Source: Deltaproteobacteria bacterium RIFCSPHIGHO2_02_FULL_40_28 (GTDB lineage: Bacteria; UBA10199; 2-12-FULL-40-28). Taken from it: a DNA stretch of 49,689 nucleotides. The notes under the pieces are model-generated. The model had not been told where the DNA came from. It searched no databases and saw nothing but the letters and a program-made list of their open reading frames with translations. The DNA is taken from positions 1 through 49,689 of the forward strand of contig MGRJ01000026.1 in assembly GCA_001798135.1 (NCBI GenBank), in the 5' to 3' direction. Shown piece after piece: positions 36,238-44,934 of the stretch (position 1 is the first letter of the stretch; each line of letters begins with the position of its first letter). A program made the position numbers and the translations under genes.

Positions 36238-37038
36238 ATGGATACCTCTGATAATGTTATCCCCGCGAAAGCGGGGATCCATCAAAATCAGGAAAAACTG
36301 GATTCCCGCCTTCGCGGGAATGACAAGATGAAACTCGCACATTATTCCCAATTGGCCGACTTGTTTGATTTTCCGGGACCAGAGTTTATTGCCCGAGGAC
36401 AAAACTTATTAAACTGTCTGCGCGATCATTATCCCGATGCCGCGGATGAGATAAAGTGTTTTCTCGACGGGATTCCTTCTGGGCTTAAGGATCAGCAAGA
36501 ACTCTATACCCGTACCTTCGATGTTCAATCGATCACAACATTGGATATTGGATATGTTTTGTTTGGGGATGACTACAAACGTGCCGAGTTGTTGTCCAAT
36601 TTAACTCGCGAACACAAACAAGCTGGAAATGAATGTGGGAGTGAGTTAGCTGATCATTTGCCAAACATATTGCGTTTGATCCCAAAACTTTTGGATTCAG
36701 AATTGGTTGCCGAACTAGTTAGTGAAATTTTGGTTCCGGCACTTATCCTCATGATTCGGGAATTTGATTTAGAGCGGATCGAAAAGAAAAACACGAACTA
36801 TCAAAAACATTACAAAACGTTGATCGAAGCGGCTCCTGGAAGCGCACGTGTAATCTATAGTCGCGGGCTTTGTGCCCTTCAATGTGTGTTGAAAAAGGAT
36901 TTTCAGGTGGCAGAGATGATAGACAAACTTAAAAGTTGGTCCCAAAACCATCCACCCGCGGATTTTCTGGGATTGATTGAAAAGGAAATGGACATTGAAG
37001 ACAATGCAAACCCGGTCAATAGCGGTTTTGATGTTTGA
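36238..37038 (+). CDS. narJ: Nitrate reductase assembly chaperone NarJ, with a repeat-encoded N-terminal insert
   Basis: 266 residues from ATG 36238, which has AGAGGGG ten bases upstream. The family domain begins only at MKLAHYSQLADLF (ATG 36328), so residues 7-29 (NVIPAKAG... SRLRGND) are encoded by a REP-like repeat that entered in frame. Translation could start at either ATG; the second has only GGGA inside the repeat hairpin as a ribosome site. NarJ belongs to the TorD/NarJ helical chaperones and helps load molybdenum cofactor into NarG. The rest of the protein looks intact, including GYVLFGDDYKRAELLSNL. Confidence 0.9.
   Translation: MDTSDNVIPAKAGIHQNQEKLDSRLRGNDKMKLAHYSQLADLFDFPGPEFIARGQNLLNCLRDHYPDAADEIKCFLDGIPSGLKDQQELYTRTFDVQSITTLDIGYVLFGDDYKRAELLSNLTREHKQAGNECGSELADHLPNILRLIPKLLDSELVAELVSEILVPALILMIREFDLERIEKKNTNYQKHYKTLIEAAPGSARVIYSRGLCALQCVLKKDFQVAEMIDKLKSWSQNHPPADFLGLIEKEMDIEDNANPVNSGFDV
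36256..36326. repeat. Paired REP-like palindromes inside narJ
   Basis: ATCCCCGC-GAAA-GCGGGGAT (36259-36278) and ATTCCCGC-CTTC-GCGGGAAT (36302-36321) are two 8-bp-stem hairpins 23 bases apart, ended by GACA. In this frame they read IPAKAGI and SRLRGND, the peptide signature of this widespread intergenic repeat. A half copy lies at 92-113. It has inserted between the narJ start and its family domain without breaking the frame. Confidence 0.9.
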
Positions 37039-37056
37039 ATATAACGGAGATCACTT

Positions 37057-37782
37057 ATGACATTTAACAATTTTTTATTTGTTGCCCTGCCTTATATTGC
37101 GATCATCACTTTTGTGATTGGTTCTATTCAACGGTATCGGGCAACCGGGTTTAAGGTTTCATCCCTCTCCTCCCAGTTTTTGGAAGGGCGTAAACTTTAC
37201 TTCGGTTCCATGGCATTTCACTGGGGAATCCTGGCAGTTTTTATGGGTCATCTTATCACCTTTCTTTTTCCAACAGCTACTTTGGCGTGGAACAGTAACC
37301 CGGTACGTTTAATTGTTCTTGAGGTTATGGCTTTTACATTTGGTTTAAGCATTTTGATCGGATTGACCGGGCTCTTTCTTCGACGGCTTTCGACTCCACG
37401 CATTAAAATGGTTACCAATCGGATGGATCTTATTATCGAACTTCTTCTTTTGTCGCAAGTTGTCTTGGGATGTTGGATTGCTTTGGGATATCGGTGGGGA
37501 GCTTCTTGGTTTGCATCGGATCTTTCCCCCTATCTTTGGTCGATTGTAAAACTAAATCCGCAGATCGAAGCCGTGAGTGCCATGCCTCCGGTAATTAGGA
37601 CTCATATCGTTGGGGCTTTTGTTATCATTGGGATGATTCCCTTTACCAGATTAATGCACTTTTTGGTGGCCCCCTTCCACTATATTTTTAGGCCCTTGCA
37701 ACTGGTGATGTGGACTTGGGACCGCAGACGGGTTCGTGACCCAAAAACAGTTTGGACGGTACATCGTCCAAAAAACAACTAG
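37057..37782 (+). CDS. narI: Respiratory nitrate reductase gamma subunit (cytochrome b)
   Basis: 241 residues with five hydrophobic helices. Histidines placed for the two b haems are in MAFHWGIL and MGHLITF (helix 2) and in RTHIVGAF and LMHFLVAP (helix 5). The subunit oxidises quinol on the periplasmic side and passes electrons to NarH. It lies 18 bases after narJ with ACGGAGAT before the ATG. Length matches the family. Confidence 0.96.
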   Translation: MTFNNFLFVALPYIAIITFVIGSIQRYRATGFKVSSLSSQFLEGRKLYFGSMAFHWGILAVFMGHLITFLFPTATLAWNSNPVRLIVLEVMAFTFGLSILIGLTGLFLRRLSTPRIKMVTNRMDLIIELLLLSQVVLGCWIALGYRWGASWFASDLSPYLWSIVKLNPQIEAVSAMPPVIRTHIVGAFVIIGMIPFTRLMHFLVAPFHYIFRPLQLVMWTWDRRRVRDPKTVWTVHRPKNN

Positions 37783-37797
37783 AGCCTGTTAAAAATT

Positions 37798-38475
37798 ATG
37801 AACACTCAAGCATTAAATCAAATTGATCCTCTTGCAAAACAACCAGAACAGGGAGTGAACGGGAATGATATGTCCCCGATGGATCCACCGGATGCTTACG
37901 CTCCTCCCGCCATCAATCAAGTACTTCCATCAAACATGCATCCTTTTCTGCGTCAGTTTTGTGATGAGCATACAGCTTTCATGGAAGAATTAAAAAATTT
38001 TGAAGAAGCCATCCTTTTGGTTCAAAAAACCGGTTTCACCAAAGAGCTGGATAAAAGTGTAAGACATTTTTTTCATTTTTTTGATGCTGACTTCGCCCCT
38101 CATAGCCACAGGGAAGAGGTGACTTTCTTTCCTCTTCTTAAACAGCGGCTAATGGCTAAGGGGGAACACGCTCCGATTACCGGAATAAATCCCCTTGGGA
38201 TTAATAAAACTACAGGGCCTGTAACTCCAATAGACATTCTGGAGGACGACCACCTGAAGGCCGTGCAATTGGCGGCGGTCGTCTTAAATTTTCTAGGGCT
38301 TGCCTTTCGTCTTCCTGACGAAAAATCCCGTTTGATTGTTCTTGATGCCGCGCTTGAGCAGGGCAAAAACTTGGTTGAACTGTTGCGTCTCCATATTTTT
38401 CGCGAAGACAACATCGTTTTTGCATTGGCTCATCAGTTAATCTCTGGAGCCGAGTTTGACCGGATGCATGCATAA
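37798..38475 (+). CDS. Hemerythrin-domain protein in the nar operon
   Basis: 225 residues. A low-complexity, Pro-rich N-terminus (1-45) precedes a hemerythrin four-helix bundle with ligand candidates in DEHTAFM, PHSHREE, EDDHLKAV and LHIFREDN. There is no signal peptide. It is unlike the shorter protein at 22786 in length and N-terminus, so the two nitrogen-oxide operons each carry a hemerythrin. Oxygen or NO binding is the likely activity. It lies 15 bases after narI and 15 before the first narK. Confidence 0.87.
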   Translation: MNTQALNQIDPLAKQPEQGVNGNDMSPMDPPDAYAPPAINQVLPSNMHPFLRQFCDEHTAFMEELKNFEEAILLVQKTGFTKELDKSVRHFFHFFDADFAPHSHREEVTFFPLLKQRLMAKGEHAPITGINPLGINKTTGPVTPIDILEDDHLKAVQLAAVVLNFLGLAFRLPDEKSRLIVLDAALEQGKNLVELLRLHIFREDNIVFALAHQLISGAEFDRMHA

Positions 38476-38490
38476 AAATGGAGATTCACC

Positions 38491-39990
38491 ATGGAAACAG
38501 AAGCTAGCGGAAAATCCCACCAGATGCTTTTCTTTAACACGCTGGCCTTTACCGTCTGTTTTGCAGTGTGGATGTTCAACGGCGTGTTGGTCACTTTTCT
38601 TGTAGAAAATCAGCTCTACCAATGGTCCATGGTTGAAATTGCCTGGCTGATGGCGATTCCGCCTCTCAGTGGTTCTATCTTTCGTCTGCATACCGGCATA
38701 TGGACCGATAAATATGGCGGCAAGGTAACGTTTAGTGTTCTGCTTTTTCTCTGTGCTCTCCCAATGTATTGGCTGAGTTATGCCGATAGTTTTTTTGCAT
38801 TTGCATTGTGTAGTTTTGGTTTTGGATTGGCGGGGCAGGGATTCTCTATAGGCATTGCCTATACTTCTGTCTGGTACCCAAAATCATGGCAAGGAAGAGC
38901 GTTGGGCATTTTTGGAGTGGGCAATGCAGGTGCTGCTGTTACTACAATGTTGGCTCCTTCTTTGCTGAAACACTTAACCAACAATGGAATCAATCTGGAA
39001 GGGTGGCGCTTGCTTCCCCAAATCTACGCGGCAGCATTGGTTGTCATGGGAATTCTTTTTCTTCTTTTTACGGTCAATAAAAAATCAAAAGCAGCTGCTG
39101 GAAGAACATTTGTTCAGATGCTTGCTCCGCTTAAACAAGTGCGAGTATGGCGTTTTGGCTTGTATTATTATCTGGTTTTTGGATGTTTTGTTGCGCTTTC
39201 TCAATGGCTTGTTCCTTATTTTCTCAATATGTATGCCGTTTCCTTGGTTACTGCCGGTATATTTGCATCCATATTCAGTTTGCCGGCGGGAGTTTTGCGT
39301 GCGCTGGGCGGATGGCTGTCAGATAAACTTGGAGCCCGAACTGTGATGTACTGGGTACTTGGTTTATCCATCGTTTTTTGCCTGATGCTCATTGTTCCAA
39401 AAATGGAAATTGATTCTCCGGGCAAAGGAATCATGGCAAAACGAGCAGGTACGGCAACGTATATCTCCAATAATTTGATCAAAATAGATGATATGAATTA
39501 CCCACTGATTGAAAAACCAGATGAAGTTACTCCAGATGAAGCATCATTTTCTGTTTTTCCAAGTAAAAAAATCTGGCAGGTGCCGGCGGTAAAGCAAGGT
39601 GACAGAGTGCAAAAGAAACAACTCATAGCCAAGGGAACAACTCATATTTATTTCCAGGCAAATATCTGGATCGTGGCTGTGCTTGTTTTTATCATTGGTA
39701 CTTTATGGGGAGTTGGCAAGGCAGCCGTGTACAGACATATCCCGGATTATTTTCCAAATGATGTGGGAGCTGTTGGTGGCATGGTGGGATTGCTGGGCGG
39801 GCTGGGTGGATTTGTTTCTCCCATCATTTTTGGTTATTTGTTGAAATGGACCGGCCTCTGGACAAGCATGTGGATATTTCTTTTCTTCATTTCCGCGATT
39901 TGTCTGTGGTGGATGCATGCAACCATCACCAAGATGAGAGACAAAGCAGCGCCACAAACAAAAGGCAAGTTTGAATTGCAAAATGGTTGA
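38491..39990 (+). CDS. narK: NarK-type nitrate/nitrite transporter with a central insert domain
   Basis: 499 residues, a major-facilitator protein. NarK motifs are FRLHTGIWTDKYGG after helix 2 and FGVGNAGAAVTTMLAP in helix 5. Between two of the C-terminal helices, about residues 305-390, is a soluble insert with VKQGDRVQKKQLIAKG, which resembles a barrel-sandwich (lipoyl-like) fold, then returns to THIYFQANIW. It is likely a proton-nitrate symporter or nitrate-nitrite antiporter; which one cannot be decided. It is followed 22 bases later by a second narK of a different subtype. Confidence 0.92.
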   Translation: METEASGKSHQMLFFNTLAFTVCFAVWMFNGVLVTFLVENQLYQWSMVEIAWLMAIPPLSGSIFRLHTGIWTDKYGGKVTFSVLLFLCALPMYWLSYADSFFAFALCSFGFGLAGQGFSIGIAYTSVWYPKSWQGRALGIFGVGNAGAAVTTMLAPSLLKHLTNNGINLEGWRLLPQIYAAALVVMGILFLLFTVNKKSKAAAGRTFVQMLAPLKQVRVWRFGLYYYLVFGCFVALSQWLVPYFLNMYAVSLVTAGIFASIFSLPAGVLRALGGWLSDKLGARTVMYWVLGLSIVFCLMLIVPKMEIDSPGKGIMAKRAGTATYISNNLIKIDDMNYPLIEKPDEVTPDEASFSVFPSKKIWQVPAVKQGDRVQKKQLIAKGTTHIYFQANIWIVAVLVFIIGTLWGVGKAAVYRHIPDYFPNDVGAVGGMVGLLGGLGGFVSPIIFGYLLKWTGLWTSMWIFLFFISAICLWWMHATITKMRDKAAPQTKGKFELQNG

Positions 39991-40012
39991 AAAACCTTAG
40001 ATGAGGACAATC

Positions 40013-41401
40013 ATGTCAACCTGGTTGAAAAAATGGGAACCAGAAAATGAACTTTTTTGGAAAACAGAAGGGGCACGCACCGCATGGCGCGTTCTTTGGA
40101 TAAGCACTTGGTCGTTGATTTTTTCTTTTGCTACCTGGTTTGTTATTTCGGCAGTGGTTGTGCGGCTTCCCTTCATCGGATTTAAGTTTGATACCATGCA
40201 ACTTTTCTGGCTGGCGGCTATGCCTGGCCTTGCTGGCGGCACATTGCGTATTATTCATGCCTTTTTGATTCCTATTTACGGTACAAGAAAAGTGATTACG
40301 ATTTCTGTCTGGATAAAGCTACTTCCAATGGTCTGGTTGGTATTTGCTGTTCTCAATCCAACCACGCCTTACTGGCAGTTTCTTTGCATTGCTTTTTTGT
40401 GTGGCATGGGCGGTGGTGATTTTTCTTCTTATATGCCCTCCACCAGTTTGTTTTTTCCGAAACGCCTGCAGGGGCTTGCTTTAGGCATTCAGGCGGGAAT
40501 CGGAAATTTCGGCGTATCGCTTACCCAGTTTGTTACCCCATGGATCATTGGTTTTGCTGCTTTTGGCACATTAGCTGGATCTGCGCAAATTTTTAAAAAG
40601 AACGATGTGGTGAAAGATATTTGGCTCCAAAATGCCGCCTTCTGGTATATTCCCATCCTTGTTGTTACCGGCATTCTTTGCTGGGTATGGCTTCGCAGCA
40701 TCCCTGTCAAAGCTTCCTTTAAAGAACAAACCGATATTTTTAAAAGTAAACACACCTGGTTTTGCACCATAACTTATGTGATGACCTTTGGTTCTTTTTC
40801 TGGATTTGCCGCGGCATTTCCGTTGATGATCAAGGAAGTGTATGGTGGCTTTGAAGGAGCACCCGACCCGCTTAAATATGCCTTTTATGGTCCACTCATT
40901 GGCTCGCTTATTCGTGTGGTGATGGGGGCTCCTAGCGACCGCTGGGGAGGGAGCATTTTTACACAGTTTTCGGGAATAGGGCTTATTGCTGGTTCTCTTG
41001 CGCTTATTTTTGGAGGATTTCTTGTTCCTGACAGTTTGGATAAATTTCCAGGTTTTGTGGCCATTATGTTATGGCTTTTTTTCTGTTCAGGTGTTGGAAA
41101 TGCTTCCACTTTTCGGCAATTTCCCATTGTTTTTGCCTTTAATCCTAGGCAAGGGGCGGGCGTTCTTGGCTGGACGGCGGCCATTGCCGCCTATGGTCCG
41201 TTTATCTTTGCTGCGCTCATTGGAGTTGCCATCTCAAATACCGGTTCTGCTGTGCCATTTTTTTGTGGCGTAATCCTGTTCTATGTCATTGCTTCGTTAA
41301 TTAACTGGTATTATTATCTGCGTAAAGGTGCCGAGCGGTATGACTGGGGAACCAAATGGGGCACGTGGTGGGACCAGGCAAAAGAAAGTTGGAACCCATG
41401 A
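40013..41401 (+). CDS. narK2: NarK-type nitrate/nitrite transporter, second paralogue
   Basis: 462 residues from ATG 40013, preceded by GAGGA; an ATG at 40001 would add four residues. A major-facilitator fold with GGTLRIIHAFLIPIYG and GGGDFSSYMPSTSLFFPKR, then GIQAGIGNFGVSL, the nitrate-signature helices. It lacks the insert of the first paralogue, so the pair likely divides symport (nitrate entry) and antiport (nitrate in, nitrite out), as in other tandem narK genes. It is the last gene of the nar operon. Confidence 0.92.
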   Translation: MSTWLKKWEPENELFWKTEGARTAWRVLWISTWSLIFSFATWFVISAVVVRLPFIGFKFDTMQLFWLAAMPGLAGGTLRIIHAFLIPIYGTRKVITISVWIKLLPMVWLVFAVLNPTTPYWQFLCIAFLCGMGGGDFSSYMPSTSLFFPKRLQGLALGIQAGIGNFGVSLTQFVTPWIIGFAAFGTLAGSAQIFKKNDVVKDIWLQNAAFWYIPILVVTGILCWVWLRSIPVKASFKEQTDIFKSKHTWFCTITYVMTFGSFSGFAAAFPLMIKEVYGGFEGAPDPLKYAFYGPLIGSLIRVVMGAPSDRWGGSIFTQFSGIGLIAGSLALIFGGFLVPDSLDKFPGFVAIMLWLFFCSGVGNASTFRQFPIVFAFNPRQGAGVLGWTAAIAAYGPFIFAALIGVAISNTGSAVPFFCGVILFYVIASLINWYYYLRKGAERYDWGTKWGTWWDQAKESWNP

Positions 41402-41529
41402 TTTTTTCTCTAATCTCTTTGTCCTAAGTCCGGATGGATATGGAAAAAGAGACGGGGTTTGGGCGGAAACACCCATGCCTACCGATTCCTAAGGAGTATT
41501 TTCCTGGGATGAATTGTAAAGGAGACTAG
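41402..41529 (+). promoter_or_regulatory. Structured leader of the MoCo operon, candidate molybdenum-cofactor riboswitch
   Basis: The 128 bases before moeA can fold. An outer pairing joins CGGATGG (41431-41437) and CCTACCG (41478-41484). Inside it is a seven-pair stem (41454-41460 with 41467-41474, one bulged A). A small AGGA/TCCT hairpin (41492-41505) follows, then AAAGGAG. A MoCo RNA motif commonly precedes such operons, but I cannot confirm its consensus by eye. No clear intrinsic terminator for narK2 is seen here. Confidence 0.4.
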
Positions 41530-42777
41530 ATGCTTACTCGTCCGTCAGATGCTTTAAAACTTATTCTGAATGAAGTATCCTTTTTATCCCAGGAAACCAT
41601 TTCTTTATCGAAGGCTCTAGGGCGTTATCTCTCACAGTCTCTAGTTGCTCCCATTTTTTTACCCCCTTTTGACAATTCAGCCATGGATGGTTTTGCCGTG
41701 CGGTGTGGTGATATCAATGTGGCCACATCCGATCGCCCAATTTCGCTCAAAGTTGTTGGTATGCTCAAAGCAGGGGATGATGTTGAAGGGATGCGGCGTG
41801 CCATGCCTCTCCAACAGGGATGCGCCGTGCGTATCATGACAGGTGCTCCAATTCCGGCCGGGACCGATGCCGTCATTCCATTTGAGGAAACTCTCACCCC
41901 TCAAGGGAGAGGGGGGCATGAAACTTGTACAATTCCAAAACCGGTGCGTATCGGTGAAAACATCCGCAAAGCCGGGGAGGATGTTCAAAAAGGCACTTGT
42001 GTGCTGGACAAAGGGGTGCGCCTTACCCCCCGAAATATGGCCTTGCTTGCCGCCTTGGGATTCTCGGAGGTTTCTGTGACACGCCTTCCTCAAGTGGCCT
42101 TGTTTTCAACGGGTAATGAACTAAAGGCTTTGGGATCTGTGTTAGAGCCTGGTCAAATTTATGATTCCAATGGTCCCACCTTAAGTCTTGCTCTCCAAGA
42201 GTTGGGTCTTAAATCCAAAATACTTTCTACTCCCCAAGATACCTTGCAAGATTTATTAAATACTTTTCAGGCAGCCTCCGAAGCCGAAGTGATTTTAACC
42301 ATGGGAGCTGTTTCGGCCGGAGATTTTGATCTTATTCCCCAAGCCCTCGAAAAATTGGGTGCCAAAGTTTTATTTCATAAATTGGCCATTAAACCAGGTA
42401 AGCCGTTGCTTTTTGCCAGGTGGGAGCATCGGTTTCTTTTTTGTTTGCCAGGCAATCCTGTTTCTTCGCTGATTGTTTTTGACCGTTTTGTGCGTCCTGC
42501 TTTACTCAAAATGATGGGGGCATCTTTACTTTTCAGGCAACACTATACGGCTTTAGCCTTGCATGACATCAAAGCAACAGTAGGCAAGGAAGATTATTTA
42601 AGGGCCAGGATCACATGGAAAGACGGAACTTTTTTTGCACAACTAGCAGGTAGCCAAGGTTCGGCACATCTTGCGCCATTGGCAGAATCTCATGCGTTGC
42701 TCGTGGTTCCTGAATCGATAAGCCAAATACGTGAGGGAGAAAAAGTTGAGTTCGAATTTTGGAGTGAAACTTTATGA
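41530..42777 (+). CDS. moeA: Molybdopterin molybdotransferase MoeA
   Basis: 415 residues with the MoeA layout. Key segments are PPFDNSAMDGFAV, IMTGAPIPAGTDAVIPFEE, LFSTGNEL, YDSNGPTL, MGAVSAGDFD and KPGKPLLFA. It inserts molybdate into adenylylated molybdopterin to make the cofactor. Length is normal. AAAGGAG lies upstream, and the stop overlaps moaD by four bases. It is the first gene of a seven-gene MoCo operon that sits directly after the nitrate reductase genes it serves. Confidence 0.96.
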   Translation: MLTRPSDALKLILNEVSFLSQETISLSKALGRYLSQSLVAPIFLPPFDNSAMDGFAVRCGDINVATSDRPISLKVVGMLKAGDDVEGMRRAMPLQQGCAVRIMTGAPIPAGTDAVIPFEETLTPQGRGGHETCTIPKPVRIGENIRKAGEDVQKGTCVLDKGVRLTPRNMALLAALGFSEVSVTRLPQVALFSTGNELKALGSVLEPGQIYDSNGPTLSLALQELGLKSKILSTPQDTLQDLLNTFQAASEAEVILTMGAVSAGDFDLIPQALEKLGAKVLFHKLAIKPGKPLLFARWEHRFLFCLPGNPVSSLIVFDRFVRPALLKMMGASLLFRQHYTALALHDIKATVGKEDYLRARITWKDGTFFAQLAGSQGSAHLAPLAESHALLVVPESISQIREGEKVEFEFWSETL

Positions 42778-43019
42778 AAATATTTCTCAAATATTTTTCG
42801 ATCTATCGGGATCGGTTTCAAAAAGAGGAAGCTACAAGGGATTACCCCAGTGCTTCATCCATAAAAGAAATTTTTCTTTCCCATTTTCAGGAGGGGGAAG
42901 ATGTAGAAAAATTTTTAAAGTACACTCGGTTTGCTGTGAATGCCGAGTTTGTGCCCATCGAAACTATTTTAAACGAGGGGGATGAATTGGTTTTTATCCC
43001 TCCTGTAAGTGGAGGGTGA
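42774..43019 (+). CDS. moaD: Molybdopterin synthase small subunit MoaD
   Basis: 81 residues of ubiquitin-like fold ending in the required Gly-Gly (PPVSGG), which is thiocarboxylated to carry sulfur. NAEFVPIETILNEGDELVFIPP is the usual MoaD C-terminal segment. Start codon overlaps moeA (ATGA). It is followed at once by moaE, its partner subunit. No moeB/sulfurtransferase is in the window, so activation must come from elsewhere. Confidence 0.93.
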   Translation: MKIFLKYFSIYRDRFQKEEATRDYPSASSIKEIFLSHFQEGEDVEKFLKYTRFAVNAEFVPIETILNEGDELVFIPPVSGG

Positions 43020-43023
43020 ACCC

Positions 43024-43416
43024 ATGATTAAGATCACAAAAGAACCCATTTCTATTGAAGCTGTTTTGGATTCCACGCAAGATAAAAACGCGGGCGGATA
43101 TGTTTATTTTATTGGCACGATTAGGCAAGAAAACGCCATCGAAGGAATCGAATATCAAAGTTATCTTCCCTTGGCACAAAAGCAGATGGAAAATGTTGTT
43201 GGGGAAGCAAAAAATAAATGGGCATTACAGAAGGTATCGGTGGTACACCGTGTTGGGTTGGTGCCTGTAGGGCATGCGGCTGTTGTGATTGCCGTTTGCA
43301 GTGTTCATCGCAAAGAAGCCTTTGCAGCCTGTGAGTTTATCATCGATCGAATCAAGGAAATTGTTCCTATCTGGAAAGAGGGAGGGGCCGCATGTTGCCA
43401 TCATCATCAGTCCTAG
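43024..43416 (+). CDS. moaE: Molybdopterin synthase large subunit MoaE
   Basis: 130 residues from ATG 43024 with GGAGGGTG ahead; a GTG at 43009 would overlap moaD. MoaE features are GGYVYFIGTIRQENAIEGIEY, VVHRVGLVPVGHAAVVIAV, SVHRKEAFAACEFIIDRIKE and VPIWKEG. It is the catalytic partner that turns precursor Z into molybdopterin. The C-terminus is Cys/His rich (AACCHHHQS), which is unusual but lies in the part overlapping mobA. Confidence 0.94.
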   Translation: MIKITKEPISIEAVLDSTQDKNAGGYVYFIGTIRQENAIEGIEYQSYLPLAQKQMENVVGEAKNKWALQKVSVVHRVGLVPVGHAAVVIAVCSVHRKEAFAACEFIIDRIKEIVPIWKEGGAACCHHHQS

Positions 43417-43964
43417 CTCTTCTTTGTGGAGGAAGATCGAGTCGTTTTGGTTCTAACAAGGCTTTAGCTTTTGTTGATGGTTCCACCATGATCGAACGGA
43501 TTGTGCAACAAGTTCAAAAAGTAGCGCAGAATCTGATCCTGGTTACCAATACTCCCCAAGAATATGCTTTTCTCAATTTACCTTGTTTGATCGACTCCAA
43601 GCCTTACGCAGGGCCTCTTGCTGCATTGCTTATGGTATTTGAAAAAACTTTTTATGAGCATGTTGTGTTGGTGGCCTGTGATATGCCGCAGGTGAATCAG
43701 GAAACAATTCATGCCTTGTGGAAACATGTTCCAACAGCAGATGCTTGTGTAATGCGGGATGCCGCTGGTCCTCAATATATTCTTGCTCGTTACTCACGTA
43801 GGCTTGCAAAGCCACTTAGTGAATTTGTTGTTGCGGGAGGAAAATCATTCAAGGATTTTTTTCAGTTTCATTCTTCTGGTTTGGTTTTCCTGGATTCGGA
43901 GAAAAAAATACCCAATGTCAATACAGAAAGGGAGTTAAAGGAGTATCAATGCTTTGTGATTTAA
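43392..43964 (+). CDS. mobA: Molybdenum cofactor guanylyltransferase MobA
   Basis: 190 residues. The nucleotide-binding start ALLCGGRSSRFGSNKAL is the MobA signature, and VLVACDMPQVN is the metal-binding aspartate strand. It adds GMP to MoCo to make the guanine dinucleotide form used by NarG and the Psr-type enzyme. Its start overlaps moaE by 25 bases and its end overlaps moaA by 16, so translation is tightly coupled. Confidence 0.93.
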   Translation: MLPSSSVLALLCGGRSSRFGSNKALAFVDGSTMIERIVQQVQKVAQNLILVTNTPQEYAFLNLPCLIDSKPYAGPLAALLMVFEKTFYEHVVLVACDMPQVNQETIHALWKHVPTADACVMRDAAGPQYILARYSRRLAKPLSEFVVAGGKSFKDFFQFHSSGLVFLDSEKKIPNVNTERELKEYQCFVI

Positions 43965-44932
43965 AAAATAGACGGGCAGAATATTTACGATTGTCGGTTA
44001 CCGATCTGTGCAATTTGCGTTGCCAGTATTGCATGCCGCTTGAAGGGGGTCCTCATTTTGGAAAAGAAAAAATCCTGAGTTTTGAAGAAATCACCCGGTT
44101 GATTGGTATTTTATCAGGATTAGGCATACGTCGCGTGCGTTTAACAGGAGGGGAACCTCTGGTACGAAAGAGTTTACCAATATTGGTAGAACAAATTTGC
44201 TCTGTTCCAGGCATTGAAGAAGTAGTGCTAACCACTAACGGACTTTTGTTAAAAGATCAGGTGCAAAACTTGAAAGCAGCGGGGCTTGCCCGCATCAACG
44301 TCCACCTGGATACACTGTCCCCTGAAAAATTTCATCACATCACTCGTTGGGGAAAAATAGAGCAGGTATTTGAGGGCATTAAAGCTGCCATCGATGCCGG
44401 TTTTGATTTCATCAAACTCAACATGGTTTTGCAGAAGGGAATCAACGATGACGAAGTACCCAACATGCTTCGCTTCGCAGCCTCGCAAGGCATGGTTCTC
44501 CGGGTGATCGAACTGATGCCAATTGGTGAGGCTCTTACACAGGAAGATCATTTTATATCTGTTAGCCAGGTGCGTGAAAAATTGAAGCAAGAATTTACTT
44601 TGCTTCCTTCACTTTCCAAGTGGGGGCATGGTCCGGCGGTGTATCAGCATGTTTCTGAACTGAAGACAGACATTGGTTTTATTAGCCCCATCAGTTCGCC
44701 CTTTTGTGACACCTGTAATCGTATTCGCATTTCTAGTGATGGACGTTTGCAAGATTGTTTAGCTTATGATGGCGATGTGTCTTTGCGTGATTGTTTGCGC
44801 AACTCGCGTATGAGCGATGATGAAATTTCCGCCATTATTCGTAGACGAATCCATTTTAAGGTGGAGGGGCATGGAGGCTTTTTGCAAAAAGAAGGAGAAC
44901 GAACACCCTGCATGTATGGGATTGGAGGATAA
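43949..44932 (+). CDS. moaA: GTP 3',8-cyclase MoaA
   Basis: 327 residues. The radical-SAM cluster motif CNLRCQYC (Cys21, 25, 28) is followed by RLTGGEPLVR, and the second cluster uses CDTC plus a Cys 13 residues on (CNRIRISSDGRLQDC). The protein ends in Gly-Gly (YGIGG), which is needed for catalysis. It converts GTP to the cyclised precursor, the first step of molybdopterin synthesis. Two bases separate its stop from the MoaC-MoaB fusion. Confidence 0.97.
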   Translation: MLCDLKNRRAEYLRLSVTDLCNLRCQYCMPLEGGPHFGKEKILSFEEITRLIGILSGLGIRRVRLTGGEPLVRKSLPILVEQICSVPGIEEVVLTTNGLLLKDQVQNLKAAGLARINVHLDTLSPEKFHHITRWGKIEQVFEGIKAAIDAGFDFIKLNMVLQKGINDDEVPNMLRFAASQGMVLRVIELMPIGEALTQEDHFISVSQVREKLKQEFTLLPSLSKWGHGPAVYQHVSELKTDIGFISPISSPFCDTCNRIRISSDGRLQDCLAYDGDVSLRDCLRNSRMSDDEISAIIRRRIHFKVEGHGGFLQKEGERTPCMYGIGG

Positions 44933-44934
44933 AC

